64,000 nucleotides of DNA, taken from Streptococcus cuniculipharyngis. Lineage in GTDB: Bacteria; Bacillota; Bacilli; Lactobacillales; Streptococcaceae. The notes below the pieces were generated by a model. That model did not search any database. It was not told the origin of the DNA and saw nothing but the letters and a program-made list of their open reading frames with translations. A program made the position numbers and the translations under genes. Every line of letters starts with the position of its first letter. Position 1 is the first letter of the stretch. Positions 9,378 through 17,355 of the stretch are shown one piece after another. The stretch lies in assembly GCF_007859195.1 (NCBI RefSeq), contig NZ_VOHL01000001.1:124001-188000 (forward strand), written 5' to 3'.

Positions 9378-9444
9378 GCGTTTTGTTGGGGGAATTAGAG
9401 CATGAAACCACCCCAGTCTTACATACAGACGGGGCTAGTGTTAA

Positions 9445-11571
9445 AAAACACAGGATGATGATTTAGATGGACTTAGAATCCTAAAGGATACTAGCCTGAA
9501 AGCCAGACGCTATGGCAAGTTTACCTATCAAGCAGGTAAAGTGGCGGTGAAAGGTGGACAGACTGGTGTGCGGTTTACAAAGACGAAAGTGGCTCATGGA
9601 AAGGAACGATTCCAGAATTTCAAAAAGGGAAAAGGATTCACATGCCAGAAACCGCTTAAATCAAGAAGACGCTACCAAACCTTTTTAAAGCATGCCAGAA
9701 AGCACAGTCTAGTAGGAATTAAGGGGATTGCCCAAGCCATTAAGGGAAGTCTGACTTTCTTTTCTGTCCTTGCGGGAAATCCTTTGACTTGGATTGTCTC
9801 AGGCATTCTCTTGATACTCCTTTTGATGATGAGCTTTTCCATGAGTGTTTCAGGAAGCAGTGTCATTCAACAAGATGAGATGGAATTGACCAAGGCCTAT
9901 ACCCACATGACGTGGGAAGATGCGGAACATACGAGAACCAACGAAAAAGGGATTGCCTACTACACCAAAATTGATGAGGTCATGGTCTATATGAATCATC
10001 AATACCAAGACTACAAATTAGATGATTTCATGGAAACGGGTGGTACGACCTACAAAGGATTTCTCAGTCAAGTGTGGACGGACTAAAATGGTGGTGATTC
10101 TATTAAATCCATGTCTGACTTGTATAAAGAACCTGCTTACAAGCTGTCTGAGGAGGACCAGGAAGAACTAAAGGAATTGACCGAAGGAAGCTTAAACATG
10201 ACCTACCGATTTGGTTATGAGGTTATTGATGAGAAACCAACGCTTCATCACCATATCATCCTAGAAGCAAAAGAAGACCAAGTCATTGTGTCTCCTATGG
10301 ATGGCAAGGTATCACTTGATGAAGAGACCGTTATTCTGACATCTGGTATCGGAATTCATACAGGTCGTTTGAGTGAAAATCAACAAGTCTTGGCAGGAGA
10401 TATTATTGGTCAGACCAAGGACGGAACAGGTCTGAAGGTCACCTATCAAAAGGTTGATGATGACACGGATAAGCTAGTCTATGTCAATCCAGCTTTCTAC
10501 TTTCCAAAAGTGATTCAGGTTCAGACCACCATTCTTCTAACTATCGGTCAGTTTGGCGGCGATGAGTTCGAGAGAGCCAAGGCGATTTATGACTATCTCA
10601 AAAGTAATGGTGCGACCAATCAAGCTATCGCAGCTATTTTAGGAAATTGGTCGGTAGAATCTTCCATTAATCCAAAACGTGCTGAAGGCGACTATTTATC
10701 TCCACCAGTTGGTGCGACAGATAGTTTGTGGAATGATGAGGGCTGGCTCTCACTCAATGGCCCAACGATATACAATGGACGTTACCCAAATATTCTCAAA
10801 CGTGGTTTAGGCCAATGGACAGATACCGCGGATGGGTCACGCAGACATACTTTATTGCTCGAATATGCCAAAAGAAAACATCAAAAGTGGTATAATTTGG
10901 GCTTACAACTGGATTTCATGTTGCATGGGGATAGTCCTTATTGCACCAACTGGTTAAAGGACTTCTTTAAAAATTCAGGAAGTCCAGCTAGTCTTGCCCA
11001 ACTCTTTCTCATTTACTGGGAAGGAAATAGTGGTGATAAACTACTTGAATGTCAAACACGGGCAAGTGAGTGGTATTACCAAATTGAAAAAGGCTTTAGT
11101 CAACCCAACGGTGGGATTGCACAAAGCGATCCAGAATCTTTAGAAACTGTACGAGGAGACTTTTTTGAAAACTCTATTCCAGGAGGTGGTGACGGGATAG
11201 GTTACGCTTACGGCCAATGTACTTGGAGAGTCGCAGCCCGTATCAACCAACTGGGTCTAAAGCTCAAAGGTAAAAATGGTGAGAAGATTTCAATTATCAG
11301 TACTATGGGCAATGGCCAAGATTGGGTGCGTACAGACGCAAGTCTTGGTGGGGAGATAGGAACAAGTCCACAAGTAGGATCTATTCTTTCCTTTGCGGGA
11401 GGAGGATATGGTACACCAGCAGAATACGGTCGTGTGGCTTTTGTGGAGAAAGTTTACCTAGACGGTTCATTTCTTATCTCAGAAACCAATTACAATGGCA
11501 ATCCAAACTATACCTTCCGTAAATTATCTGGAGTGGATAGTAGCTTGAGTTTTGCATATACGACGAAATAA
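9445..11571 (+). pseudogene. Decayed ICE cell-wall hydrolase (lysozyme-like plus CHAP)
   Basis: One continuous frame, broken by a TAA at 10084-10086, encodes a remnant of the VirB1-like wall hydrolase of Tn5252-type ICEs. In order: a basic segment, one membrane helix (WIVSGILLILLLMMSF), a phage-tail lysozyme-like region (ILGNWSVESSINPKR; RGLGQWTDTADG) and a C-terminal CHAP domain with its cysteine in YGQCTWR. The start is missing; the frame opens after a TAA at 9442. The usual CHAP histidine (GHVAFVE) is Arg here (GRVAFVE). The gene is therefore dead by truncation, nonsense and active-site loss. Confidence 0.85.
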
Positions 11572-11575
11572 AAAA

Positions 11576-11617
11576 GGATATGCTAACAAAATGAATAAAT
11601 GTTAGCATATCTTTTTT
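11576..11617 (+). terminator. Terminator between the hydrolase remnant and abiE
   Basis: The 11-bp arms GATATGCTAAC and GTTAGCATATC are followed by TTTTTTATTTTTTT. It could also stop leftward transcription from abiE. Confidence 0.85.
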
Positions 11618-11632
11618 ATTTTTTTGTCACGA

Positions 11633-12477
11633 TTAATCAGAATTTATAGAAAGGAGAACTGTTATGAGACGAATCATCTCATCAAGAACATCTGCAAGTG
11701 AAATTCCTTTTGTATAACTATATTTTTTTGAATAATTTTGCCATTGTTTATTCTGAATAGGGTCAGATCTGAACCTCTCGAGTAGTTCAATAATCATTGC
11801 AAACTCGAGTTCTGTTTCGCGATATGAAAATGTTCTCTGACAGGCATTTTTCAACTGAATGAAGTCAATGTCTTCTTTCTTCAGTTTTGAAAGAATATAA
11901 ACATCGTAAAAATCTTTGCTTCTACTGTTCAAGAAGTTGCGTGAATAGATGGTTTGAGTTTCTCAGCTAGAATAGTTTCAATTGTATAAGCAATGATTGG
12001 AAAATTGTCTTCATCAAAAATAGCTTTATAGTCGTATGTAATCGGCTGAGGAGTTACAACATCACCTGTCGCAATATCCAAATGGATAACTTGTTTAATA
12101 TTCTCAAGTTGGCACAAAATGGTTGCACGATAGCCACCATAGTCATCACTTTCTTTAATAGCTGTGATTGATTGAATCACAAAAGAAATACCTTCTTCGG
12201 AATCTGCTAAAATTTCCTTGAGTTGCTGCTTCACAGTATTTTCTGAAAGTGTTATTTGATGGAACAAAAAATCAATATCAACCGTGCTACGAGATTCAAC
12301 TCCAATAACATTTGATAGTAGGAATCCTCCTTTGAAGATATAGTGATTTGAATAGGTACTCTGACTTAATTTTTTCAAAATCACTTCAAGAAAGTAATAG
12401 GTCATCACGGAATTAAAGGTTAATCCAGTATTCTTTGATAGTTTATGACAGAGTGCTGTTAGCTTAGCTTTATTCAC
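11633..12477 (-). pseudogene. abiEii: AbiEii toxin (nucleotidyltransferase), frameshifted
   Basis: AbiEii toxins are nucleotidyltransferases that cause abortive infection. The first 182 codons carry the conserved TYSNHYIFKGGFLLSNV and RSTVDIDFLF segments (GG...S and DxD motifs). Near 11955 one base is lost: the frame leaves after ILAEKL and TIYSRNFLNSRSKDFYD continues in another frame to 11633. The joined product would be about 280 residues, normal for the family. The GTG start at 12477 overlaps the stop of abiEi by 4 bp. The C-terminal half is unlikely to be made, so the toxin is probably inactive. Confidence 0.85.
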
Positions 12478-13064
12478 ACTAGGACCTCCAGAGTTTGTTT
12501 GACCTTGTTCAAGGTGTTCATTTTTGTCGCATATTCATAGAGTTTGGTAAGATTTTTTTTAGGATAGTTTCCGTAATGTTGAAGTGTTTTGACAAAAAAC
12601 TCAGTATCTATTTTTTCTCGATGAATCACAAAATCACAGATAATACGTTCTGAATTATACACTCTTACCTCGTTTCCCATAGGGGTTTTTACAAGTGTAA
12701 TTCCTAGTTCGCTATACTCCTTAGAAACGGAATGAATGTTCAGATTTGCTGGAGGAGTATTAAAACGGTAGCCTCTAGGAATGGTTACGTCAAAATATTG
12801 AGGAATTTCATCCGTAAACTGTTGTAGATACAGTGCCGAAATATAAGAGAAAACAGCCTTGGGATATCGGTACTGAAAGAAGTAGTATTCGTCGTAGTCT
12901 CCATTCTGGGTTAGGAAAATTCCTTTTTCGACGCGGTATAGAATCCCTTCTTTTTCTAGTCTTGTCAAATATATTGTTGGAATATTTAGTGCTTTACAAT
13001 CTTTATAGGTGATAAAGCCATTGTGTTTTTCTATAAATTCAAGTAGAATCTCTTTTTTTGACAT
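12474..13064 (-). CDS. abiEi: AbiEi antitoxin (transcriptional regulator)
   Basis: This 196-residue protein fits the AbiEi family of type IV TA antitoxins. The N-terminal winged helix (ILLEFIEKHNGFITYKDCKALNIPTIYL, shown as a region) binds the promoter, and the C-terminal domain opposes the toxin. AAGGAG supports the ATG at 13064, not the in-frame upstream start at 13079. It is intact while its toxin partner is broken. A large inverted repeat lies directly upstream (13080-13128). Confidence 0.85.
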   Translation of the reverse strand: MSKKEILLEFIEKHNGFITYKDCKALNIPTIYLTRLEKEGILYRVEKGIFLTQNGDYDEYYFFQYRYPKAVFSYISALYLQQFTDEIPQYFDVTIPRGYRFNTPPANLNIHSVSKEYSELGITLVKTPMGNEVRVYNSERIICDFVIHREKIDTEFFVKTLQHYGNYPKKNLTKLYEYATKMNTLNKVKQTLEVLV

Positions 13065-13079
13065 GCTTACTCCTTTCAA

Positions 13080-13128
13080 TGTTGCTTTTACACTACGATT
13101 TTACAATATTTGTAGTGCAAAAGCAACA
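13080..13128 (-). promoter_or_regulatory. abiE promoter with inverted-repeat operator
   Basis: The arms TGTTGCTTTTACACTAC (13080-13096) and GTAGTGCAAAAGCAACA (13112-13128) are near-perfect inverted repeats. On the minus strand TTGCTT and TAAAAT are 17 bp apart inside this region, so a protein on the repeats would block RNA polymerase. This fits the known autoregulation of AbiE by AbiEi. Confidence 0.75.
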
Positions 13129-13207
13129 TTTTCTTTTCCCTGAACTGATTGTGATCACAAAATCAAGTCCGCTATCATAATCTAGAAAGTGACAAGGAGG
13201 CCCCCCT

Positions 13208-13414
13208 ATGAGTGTGATTGAATGTCTGGCTGAAAAAGTAGCTAGACAAGAAGAAAAGGTCTCACGTGAGACGGAGAAATTGGAACACTATCGTGACCAA
13301 CTACAAACTGTAATGTATAGCACCTTTATCAAACGGCAACAATCTAGTCAGTTGTCATTTCATGAAGCACTAGAGCAAGCCTTTGGTAAAGAAACCACAT
13401 TACACCCGAATTAA
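13208..13414 (+). CDS. Small ICE-type coiled-coil protein (DUF5965-like)
   Basis: This 68-residue protein begins MSVIECLAEKVARQEEKVSR and is mostly charged helix. It resembles small proteins common in Tn5252-type ICEs (DUF5965-like). A strong AAGGAGG precedes the ATG. The open frame stops at 13414, and more helical coding sequence follows in another frame, so it may be truncated. The function is unknown. Confidence 0.55.
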   Translation: MSVIECLAEKVARQEEKVSRETEKLEHYRDQLQTVMYSTFIKRQQSSQLSFHEALEQAFGKETTLHPN

Positions 13415-13611
13415 AACTTAAGCAAAGTCAGCCGAAGAAAGTAAATATCACAAGTGACTACAAACAGCACTTGGCAGATACCATTGCACAAAACAACAAG
13501 GATATTTCCGCCTGTCAGAAGCAAATTGAAGAACTTCATCAATTGATTGATGAAAAGAAAATCCAAAATAAAAAGTTGCAGGTTATTTCAGTAGCCATTG
13601 ATGATTTGTAA
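13415..13611 (+). pseudogene. Coiled-coil coding remnant
   Basis: Without a start codon, frame 1 reads KLKQSQPKKVNITSDYKQHL, then a Glu/Lys/Gln-rich helix with IEELHQLIDEKK, and ends DDL at a TAA at 13609. It is either the end of the preceding gene after a frameshift or a separate gene that lost its start. No function is recognised. Confidence 0.5.
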
Positions 13612-13646
13612 GTCAGGTAGTCCTATGCAGGCTACCTGACTTACAA
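13606..13646 (+). other. Perfect 15-bp inverted repeat
   Basis: TTGTAAGTCAGGTAG (13606-13620) and CTACCTGACTTACAA (13632-13646) pair perfectly around an 11-bp loop. No T run follows; the ribosome site of the next gene follows instead. It may be an RNA hairpin or a protein site. Confidence 0.6.
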
Positions 13647-13661
13647 TTGAAGGAGAGGATA

Positions 13662-13952
13662 ATGAAATTTTTTCAAAAGAAAAAACAGAACCAGGATCAA
13701 TTTAAACGACTGATTCATAGACTGTCGGAGATGTCGGATATTGAACTAACCAAAGTAGAGCAACTTTTAGATGTGGTCTTTGATTCAAATTTCAAGTCTG
13801 GTGAGAGAGTAGAAATATCTCGGAACATCATAACCACTGAAGAACAAAACCTTGATAAGTCGATCCAGGAAGCGAAAAACAAACTGAATTCTGAGCAGTT
13901 GGAGAAGCGAATAGAACAGTTTATGCAATCGAAGAAACCTAAAAACGGATAA
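13662..13952 (+). CDS. Hypothetical ICE protein upstream of pezA
   Basis: This 96-residue hydrophilic helical protein begins MKFFQKKKQNQDQFKRLIHR. AGGAGAGG supports the ATG at 13662 over the in-frame TTG at 13647. A strong terminator follows, so it is separate from pezAT. No domain is recognised. It lies in the mobile-element cargo region. Confidence 0.6.
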   Translation: MKFFQKKKQNQDQFKRLIHRLSEMSDIELTKVEQLLDVVFDSNFKSGERVEISRNIITTEEQNLDKSIQEAKNKLNSEQLEKRIEQFMQSKKPKNG

Positions 13953-13984
13953 CGCACCATATTTGGTGCGTTATCCGTTTTTTA
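13944..13984 (+). terminator. Terminator before pezAT
   Basis: A long stem, AACGGATAACGCACC with GGTGCGTTATCCGTT, is followed by TTTTT. Confidence 0.9.
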
Positions 13985-13993
13985 TGGTATAAT
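13985..13993 (+). promoter_or_regulatory. Extended -10 promoter of pezAT
   Basis: TGGTATAAT is an extended -10 placed directly after the terminator and 28 bp before the pezA start. No clear -35 is visible. Confidence 0.6.
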
Positions 13994-14021
13994 GAAAGCA
14001 AATATGAGGAGGTCTTTATCT

Positions 14022-14498
14022 ATGATTGGAGACAATATCAAATCACTACGTCGAACGCACGATTTAACACAACCAGAATTTGCGAAAATGGTTGGTATTT
14101 CACGTAATAGCTTAAGTCGTTATGAAAATGGAACTAGTAAAGTTTCAACAGAACTCATCGACCGCATTTGTCAGAAATTCAATGTTTCTTATGTTGATAT
14201 TGTAGGAGAAGAAAAGATGTTAACACCTGTTGAAGATTACCAACTGACTTTAAAAATAGAAGTGATAAAAGAACGTGGAGCAGCCATTTTATCACAGCTT
14301 TTTAGATATCAGGATAGTCAAGAAATTGCTTTTGATGATGAAATAAATCCTTGGATTCTCATGAGTGACGATTTGGCTGAATTGATCAATACGAAAATTT
14401 ACCTTGTCGATACTTTCGATGAGATTGAGCGTTACAATGGTTATTTAGACGGTATTGAGCGGATGTTAGAGATGGTGCATCATCGGGTAGTGGCTTAA
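14022..14498 (+). CDS. pezA: PezA antitoxin
   Basis: This 158-residue protein has an N-terminal HTH (MIGDNIKSLRRTHDLTQPEF; GISRNSLSRYENGTSKVS) and a C-terminal toxin-binding helical region ending GYLDGIERMLEM, as in pneumococcal PezA. AGGAGG at 14007-14012 fits the ATG at 14022; an earlier in-frame start is not supported. PezA represses its own promoter and blocks the PezT active site. Its stop overlaps the pezT start (TAATG). Confidence 0.93.
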   Translation: MIGDNIKSLRRTHDLTQPEFAKMVGISRNSLSRYENGTSKVSTELIDRICQKFNVSYVDIVGEEKMLTPVEDYQLTLKIEVIKERGAAILSQLFRYQDSQEIAFDDEINPWILMSDDLAELINTKIYLVDTFDEIERYNGYLDGIERMLEMVHHRVVA

Positions 14499-15259
14499 TG
14501 AGATTGGAAGAATTTAGTGAAGCTGAGTTTCAGAAGGCTTTACAGCGAACCATTCGGACTTTAACCCGAGGAAAGACGATTCCAGATCGACCGAAAGCTA
14601 TCTTGCTTGGAGGACAAAGCGGGGCAGGTAAGACGACTATTCATCGGATCAAGCAAAAAGAATTTCAAGGCAATATCATTATCATCGATGATGATAGCTA
14701 TCGTTCTCAGCATCCCAATTACTTAGCCTTGCAAGAAAAGTATGGTAAAGATAGCGTGGACTATACCAAGGGATTTGCAGGAAAAATGGTAGAGCATCTG
14801 GTTGACGAACTCAGCACACAAGGTTATCATTTGTTGATTGAGGGAACTTTGCGAACTACTCAAGTTCCAAGAAAAACTGCTCAATTATTAGCATCAAAAG
14901 GCTACCAAGTTTCCTTAGCTGTGATTGGTACCAAACCAGGATTGTCCTATCTCAGCACCTTGATTCGTTACGAAGAGCTTTATGTCATAGATCCGACTCA
15001 GGCCAGAGCAACTCCAAAAGAGCACCATGATGGGATTGTAGAGAACTTGGTTCATAACCTAAAGGAGCTCAAAAGCGATAAACTCTTTGACCAGATTCAG
15101 ATTTATCAAAGAGATAGAACTTGTAGCTATGATTCTGAAACTGATGAAGGCTCCGCGGCAGAGGTGCTACAAGAATGCCTCTTCGGGAAATGGAGCAAGG
15201 TAGAGGAAGAGATGATGAAGGTCGGACAGGAACTGTTGAGGGAGATTAGTAAGGAGTAA
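14498..15259 (+). CDS. pezT: PezT zeta-type toxin
   Basis: This 253-residue zeta toxin phosphorylates UDP-N-acetylglucosamine and so poisons peptidoglycan synthesis. Walker A is GGQSGAGKTT with K45, and the catalytic D66 lies in IIDDDSYRS, the same positions as in pneumococcal PezT. It appears full length and active and is held by intact PezA. The ABC-3C-type operon starts only 20 bp downstream with no visible terminator between, so transcription may continue into it. Confidence 0.93.
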   Translation: MRLEEFSEAEFQKALQRTIRTLTRGKTIPDRPKAILLGGQSGAGKTTIHRIKQKEFQGNIIIIDDDSYRSQHPNYLALQEKYGKDSVDYTKGFAGKMVEHLVDELSTQGYHLLIEGTLRTTQVPRKTAQLLASKGYQVSLAVIGTKPGLSYLSTLIRYEELYVIDPTQARATPKEHHDGIVENLVHNLKELKSDKLFDQIQIYQRDRTCSYDSETDEGSAAEVLQECLFGKWSKVEEEMMKVGQELLREISKE

Positions 15260-15278
15260 AATAATAGGGGGTATTAAG

Positions 15279-16658
15279 TTGGTGAGTTCAAACGTTGACC
15301 AAAATAGGAATGCAACACCAAGTTGGAGTGGCTATATTCATCAAGGAAAAGTTGGATTTTTAGTAGCACTAAGACAATTACGAGAGTGCATTGAAAATAA
15401 TATAGAAAATCTTGAGGATTATGCTATAAGATATGAGAATGATGAGGACTTTGATATTGTTGCCGATGATGATCAAGTATTATCGAGGCATCAAGTAAAA
15501 GCCTATGTCAATGGTAATGAGAGAGAGGATTACTCGGACCTTTTTAATATACAAACAAGGAAGTTTGAAGATGGAAAGGAAAAAATAGATCAAAAGGGAT
15601 TTCAGATTCATGAATTTGATGGCAAAGGAAATGTAGTGCGAGTGATGGTGCCTTCTGATAGCAGATTTTTACATGTGATTGTAGATGTGCCGGATTTTAA
15701 TCTATTAAAGGGCGATTATTTGAAAAAATATTCTGGGAGAACAAAATACACAGATAATGTTTCTTGTATCAACCTTTATGAGTATAATCGGGTTGAAAAT
15801 CTGTTTTATTGTCCACTTTCCCAGGATGATAATAATGATACAATTAGAGATTATTGTATAGCTGAAATAGAAGGGATTTTAGGACTGAGGAGTAACCTTT
15901 TAAAAGATAATCCTTCGCATTTTAATCAAGTATACCTGAAATATGTAGGTTCATTATTGGATCATAGCATTGGACAAGCACACAGTGAATCTGGTTTTCC
16001 AGAAATATCCTTTGGAGAAATACTTTCCATTATTGAAAAGGAAACTCCTAAAGATGAAGTATATGAAATGAAAAATAATTTGACCTATAGGTGGGAAAAA
16101 TATCGTCGTGATTATGTAAGTGACATTGAAGAGGAAGATATTAAACTTATGGATGAAATAAATAATCAATTACTGTCTCTGACTAAAGATGAGTTTTATG
16201 AATTTGTGAGAATGATGTTACCACACGAAAATTCAGATGAAAATTTTTTAGAATTGTTTCGTAATGCCCCAATGGAGGATATATTTTATGTATTACTGGA
16301 GAAGATTAAGGGATTTTCGTTTAAAGCATACAGTTATTTAGATGATAATGAGAAGAGTTATAGAACTTCTTTGATTAGTACACAGGATAGACCTGGGAGA
16401 ATTGCAAAAATTATTCAAGAAATAATTGGCAACTCAGAATTTTTAAAAGCTACTTTTAATCATAATTTCCTTATTAATAGAGATATAGACGAGTTGCATA
16501 TTGGGAATAGAATTGATGAATTTGATGGCGTGCCAGGTAATAGATATCGTGAAGAATGGAATACTGGGGTACAACATAACATTTTTAAACCAAATATGGA
16601 ATTTATTAGCATTAAGAAAGCAAAAGAAAAGAATTTGAGGGTACCGAAGGAGGAGTAA
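15279..16658 (+). CDS. ABC-3C-type system protein with predicted nuclease N-terminus
   Basis: This 459-residue protein starts at TTG 15279 or GTG 15282 after AGGGGG. The N-terminal 90 residues have GYIHQGKVGFLVAL, then ENDEDFDIV, then HQVKAY. This is the layout of PD-(D/E)xK nucleases of the DUF4297/Cap4 type, with a QxK-like core. The rest is helical and would be the ABC-3C partner domain. With the two following genes it matches the described ABC-three-component architecture (effector, middle component, SMC-like ATPase). The nuclease role is inferred. The gene is AT-rich compared with pezT. Confidence 0.65.
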   Translation: MVSSNVDQNRNATPSWSGYIHQGKVGFLVALRQLRECIENNIENLEDYAIRYENDEDFDIVADDDQVLSRHQVKAYVNGNEREDYSDLFNIQTRKFEDGKEKIDQKGFQIHEFDGKGNVVRVMVPSDSRFLHVIVDVPDFNLLKGDYLKKYSGRTKYTDNVSCINLYEYNRVENLFYCPLSQDDNNDTIRDYCIAEIEGILGLRSNLLKDNPSHFNQVYLKYVGSLLDHSIGQAHSESGFPEISFGEILSIIEKETPKDEVYEMKNNLTYRWEKYRRDYVSDIEEEDIKLMDEINNQLLSLTKDEFYEFVRMMLPHENSDENFLELFRNAPMEDIFYVLLEKIKGFSFKAYSYLDDNEKSYRTSLISTQDRPGRIAKIIQEIIGNSEFLKATFNHNFLINRDIDELHIGNRIDEFDGVPGNRYREEWNTGVQHNIFKPNMEFISIKKAKEKNLRVPKEE

Positions 16659-16659
16659 T

Positions 16660-17355
16660 ATGAGAGATATCATTATAAAATTTTTACAAAATAACCATTT
16701 TAATCAGTTGGATACAGATTTTGATTTCTATACGAACTCGCAATACTCAGAGTATTTTATTGTTAGCCAATATAGTCTTGATGAGCTACATAATTTTTTT
16801 GATGATGATAAGACTTCACAAGTAATAAAAGAGTTTGAAAGACTGTCTGTGAAATCAGAACACGAGAATATTAAGAAAAATACCTCTCTGTTTATTTTGG
16901 TAGAAGTTGATAATTTAAAAGAAGCATTTGAAGATGAAAAAATCCAAAGATCAATATTATTGATAGAAGAGGACTATTACTATTTTAGAAAGTTCGTTTT
17001 ATTATACACTCAAAATGGGTTATCGGATTTACGAGACAAAACTACTAATGAAGTACTCTATAATTACTTGGAATCTAATATTGATGCTTTTGAAGAGGAT
17101 ATGTTTTTTAGTGAGTCGTACTTTATAGCGATGGAAATAGGAGTAAAACTACCATTTTTCACACTTCCTAAAAGAAATGATATTTATAAAAGTATAGAAA
17201 ATCAGTATCAGAACGATAAGGATAAATTAGATAATAGATTATTGGAGTTTTATTCTAATGTCACTGACGAGAAATTATCAAAATCACTAAAAGATATTTC
17301 TACTGATGATAAAATTATTTCTGATTTACTACAAATAGGAGAATTATTACAATGA
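16660..17355 (+). CDS. ABC-3C-type middle component
   Basis: This 231-residue acidic protein has no recognised catalytic motif. It sits between the effector-like protein and the SMC-like ATPase, starts 1 bp after the first (AAGGAGGAG ribosome site) and overlaps the third by ATGA. Its size and place match the middle component of ABC-3C loci. The assignment is by context; sequence alone says little. Confidence 0.6.
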   Translation: MRDIIIKFLQNNHFNQLDTDFDFYTNSQYSEYFIVSQYSLDELHNFFDDDKTSQVIKEFERLSVKSEHENIKKNTSLFILVEVDNLKEAFEDEKIQRSILLIEEDYYYFRKFVLLYTQNGLSDLRDKTTNEVLYNYLESNIDAFEEDMFFSESYFIAMEIGVKLPFFTLPKRNDIYKSIENQYQNDKDKLDNRLLEFYSNVTDEKLSKSLKDISTDDKIISDLLQIGELLQ

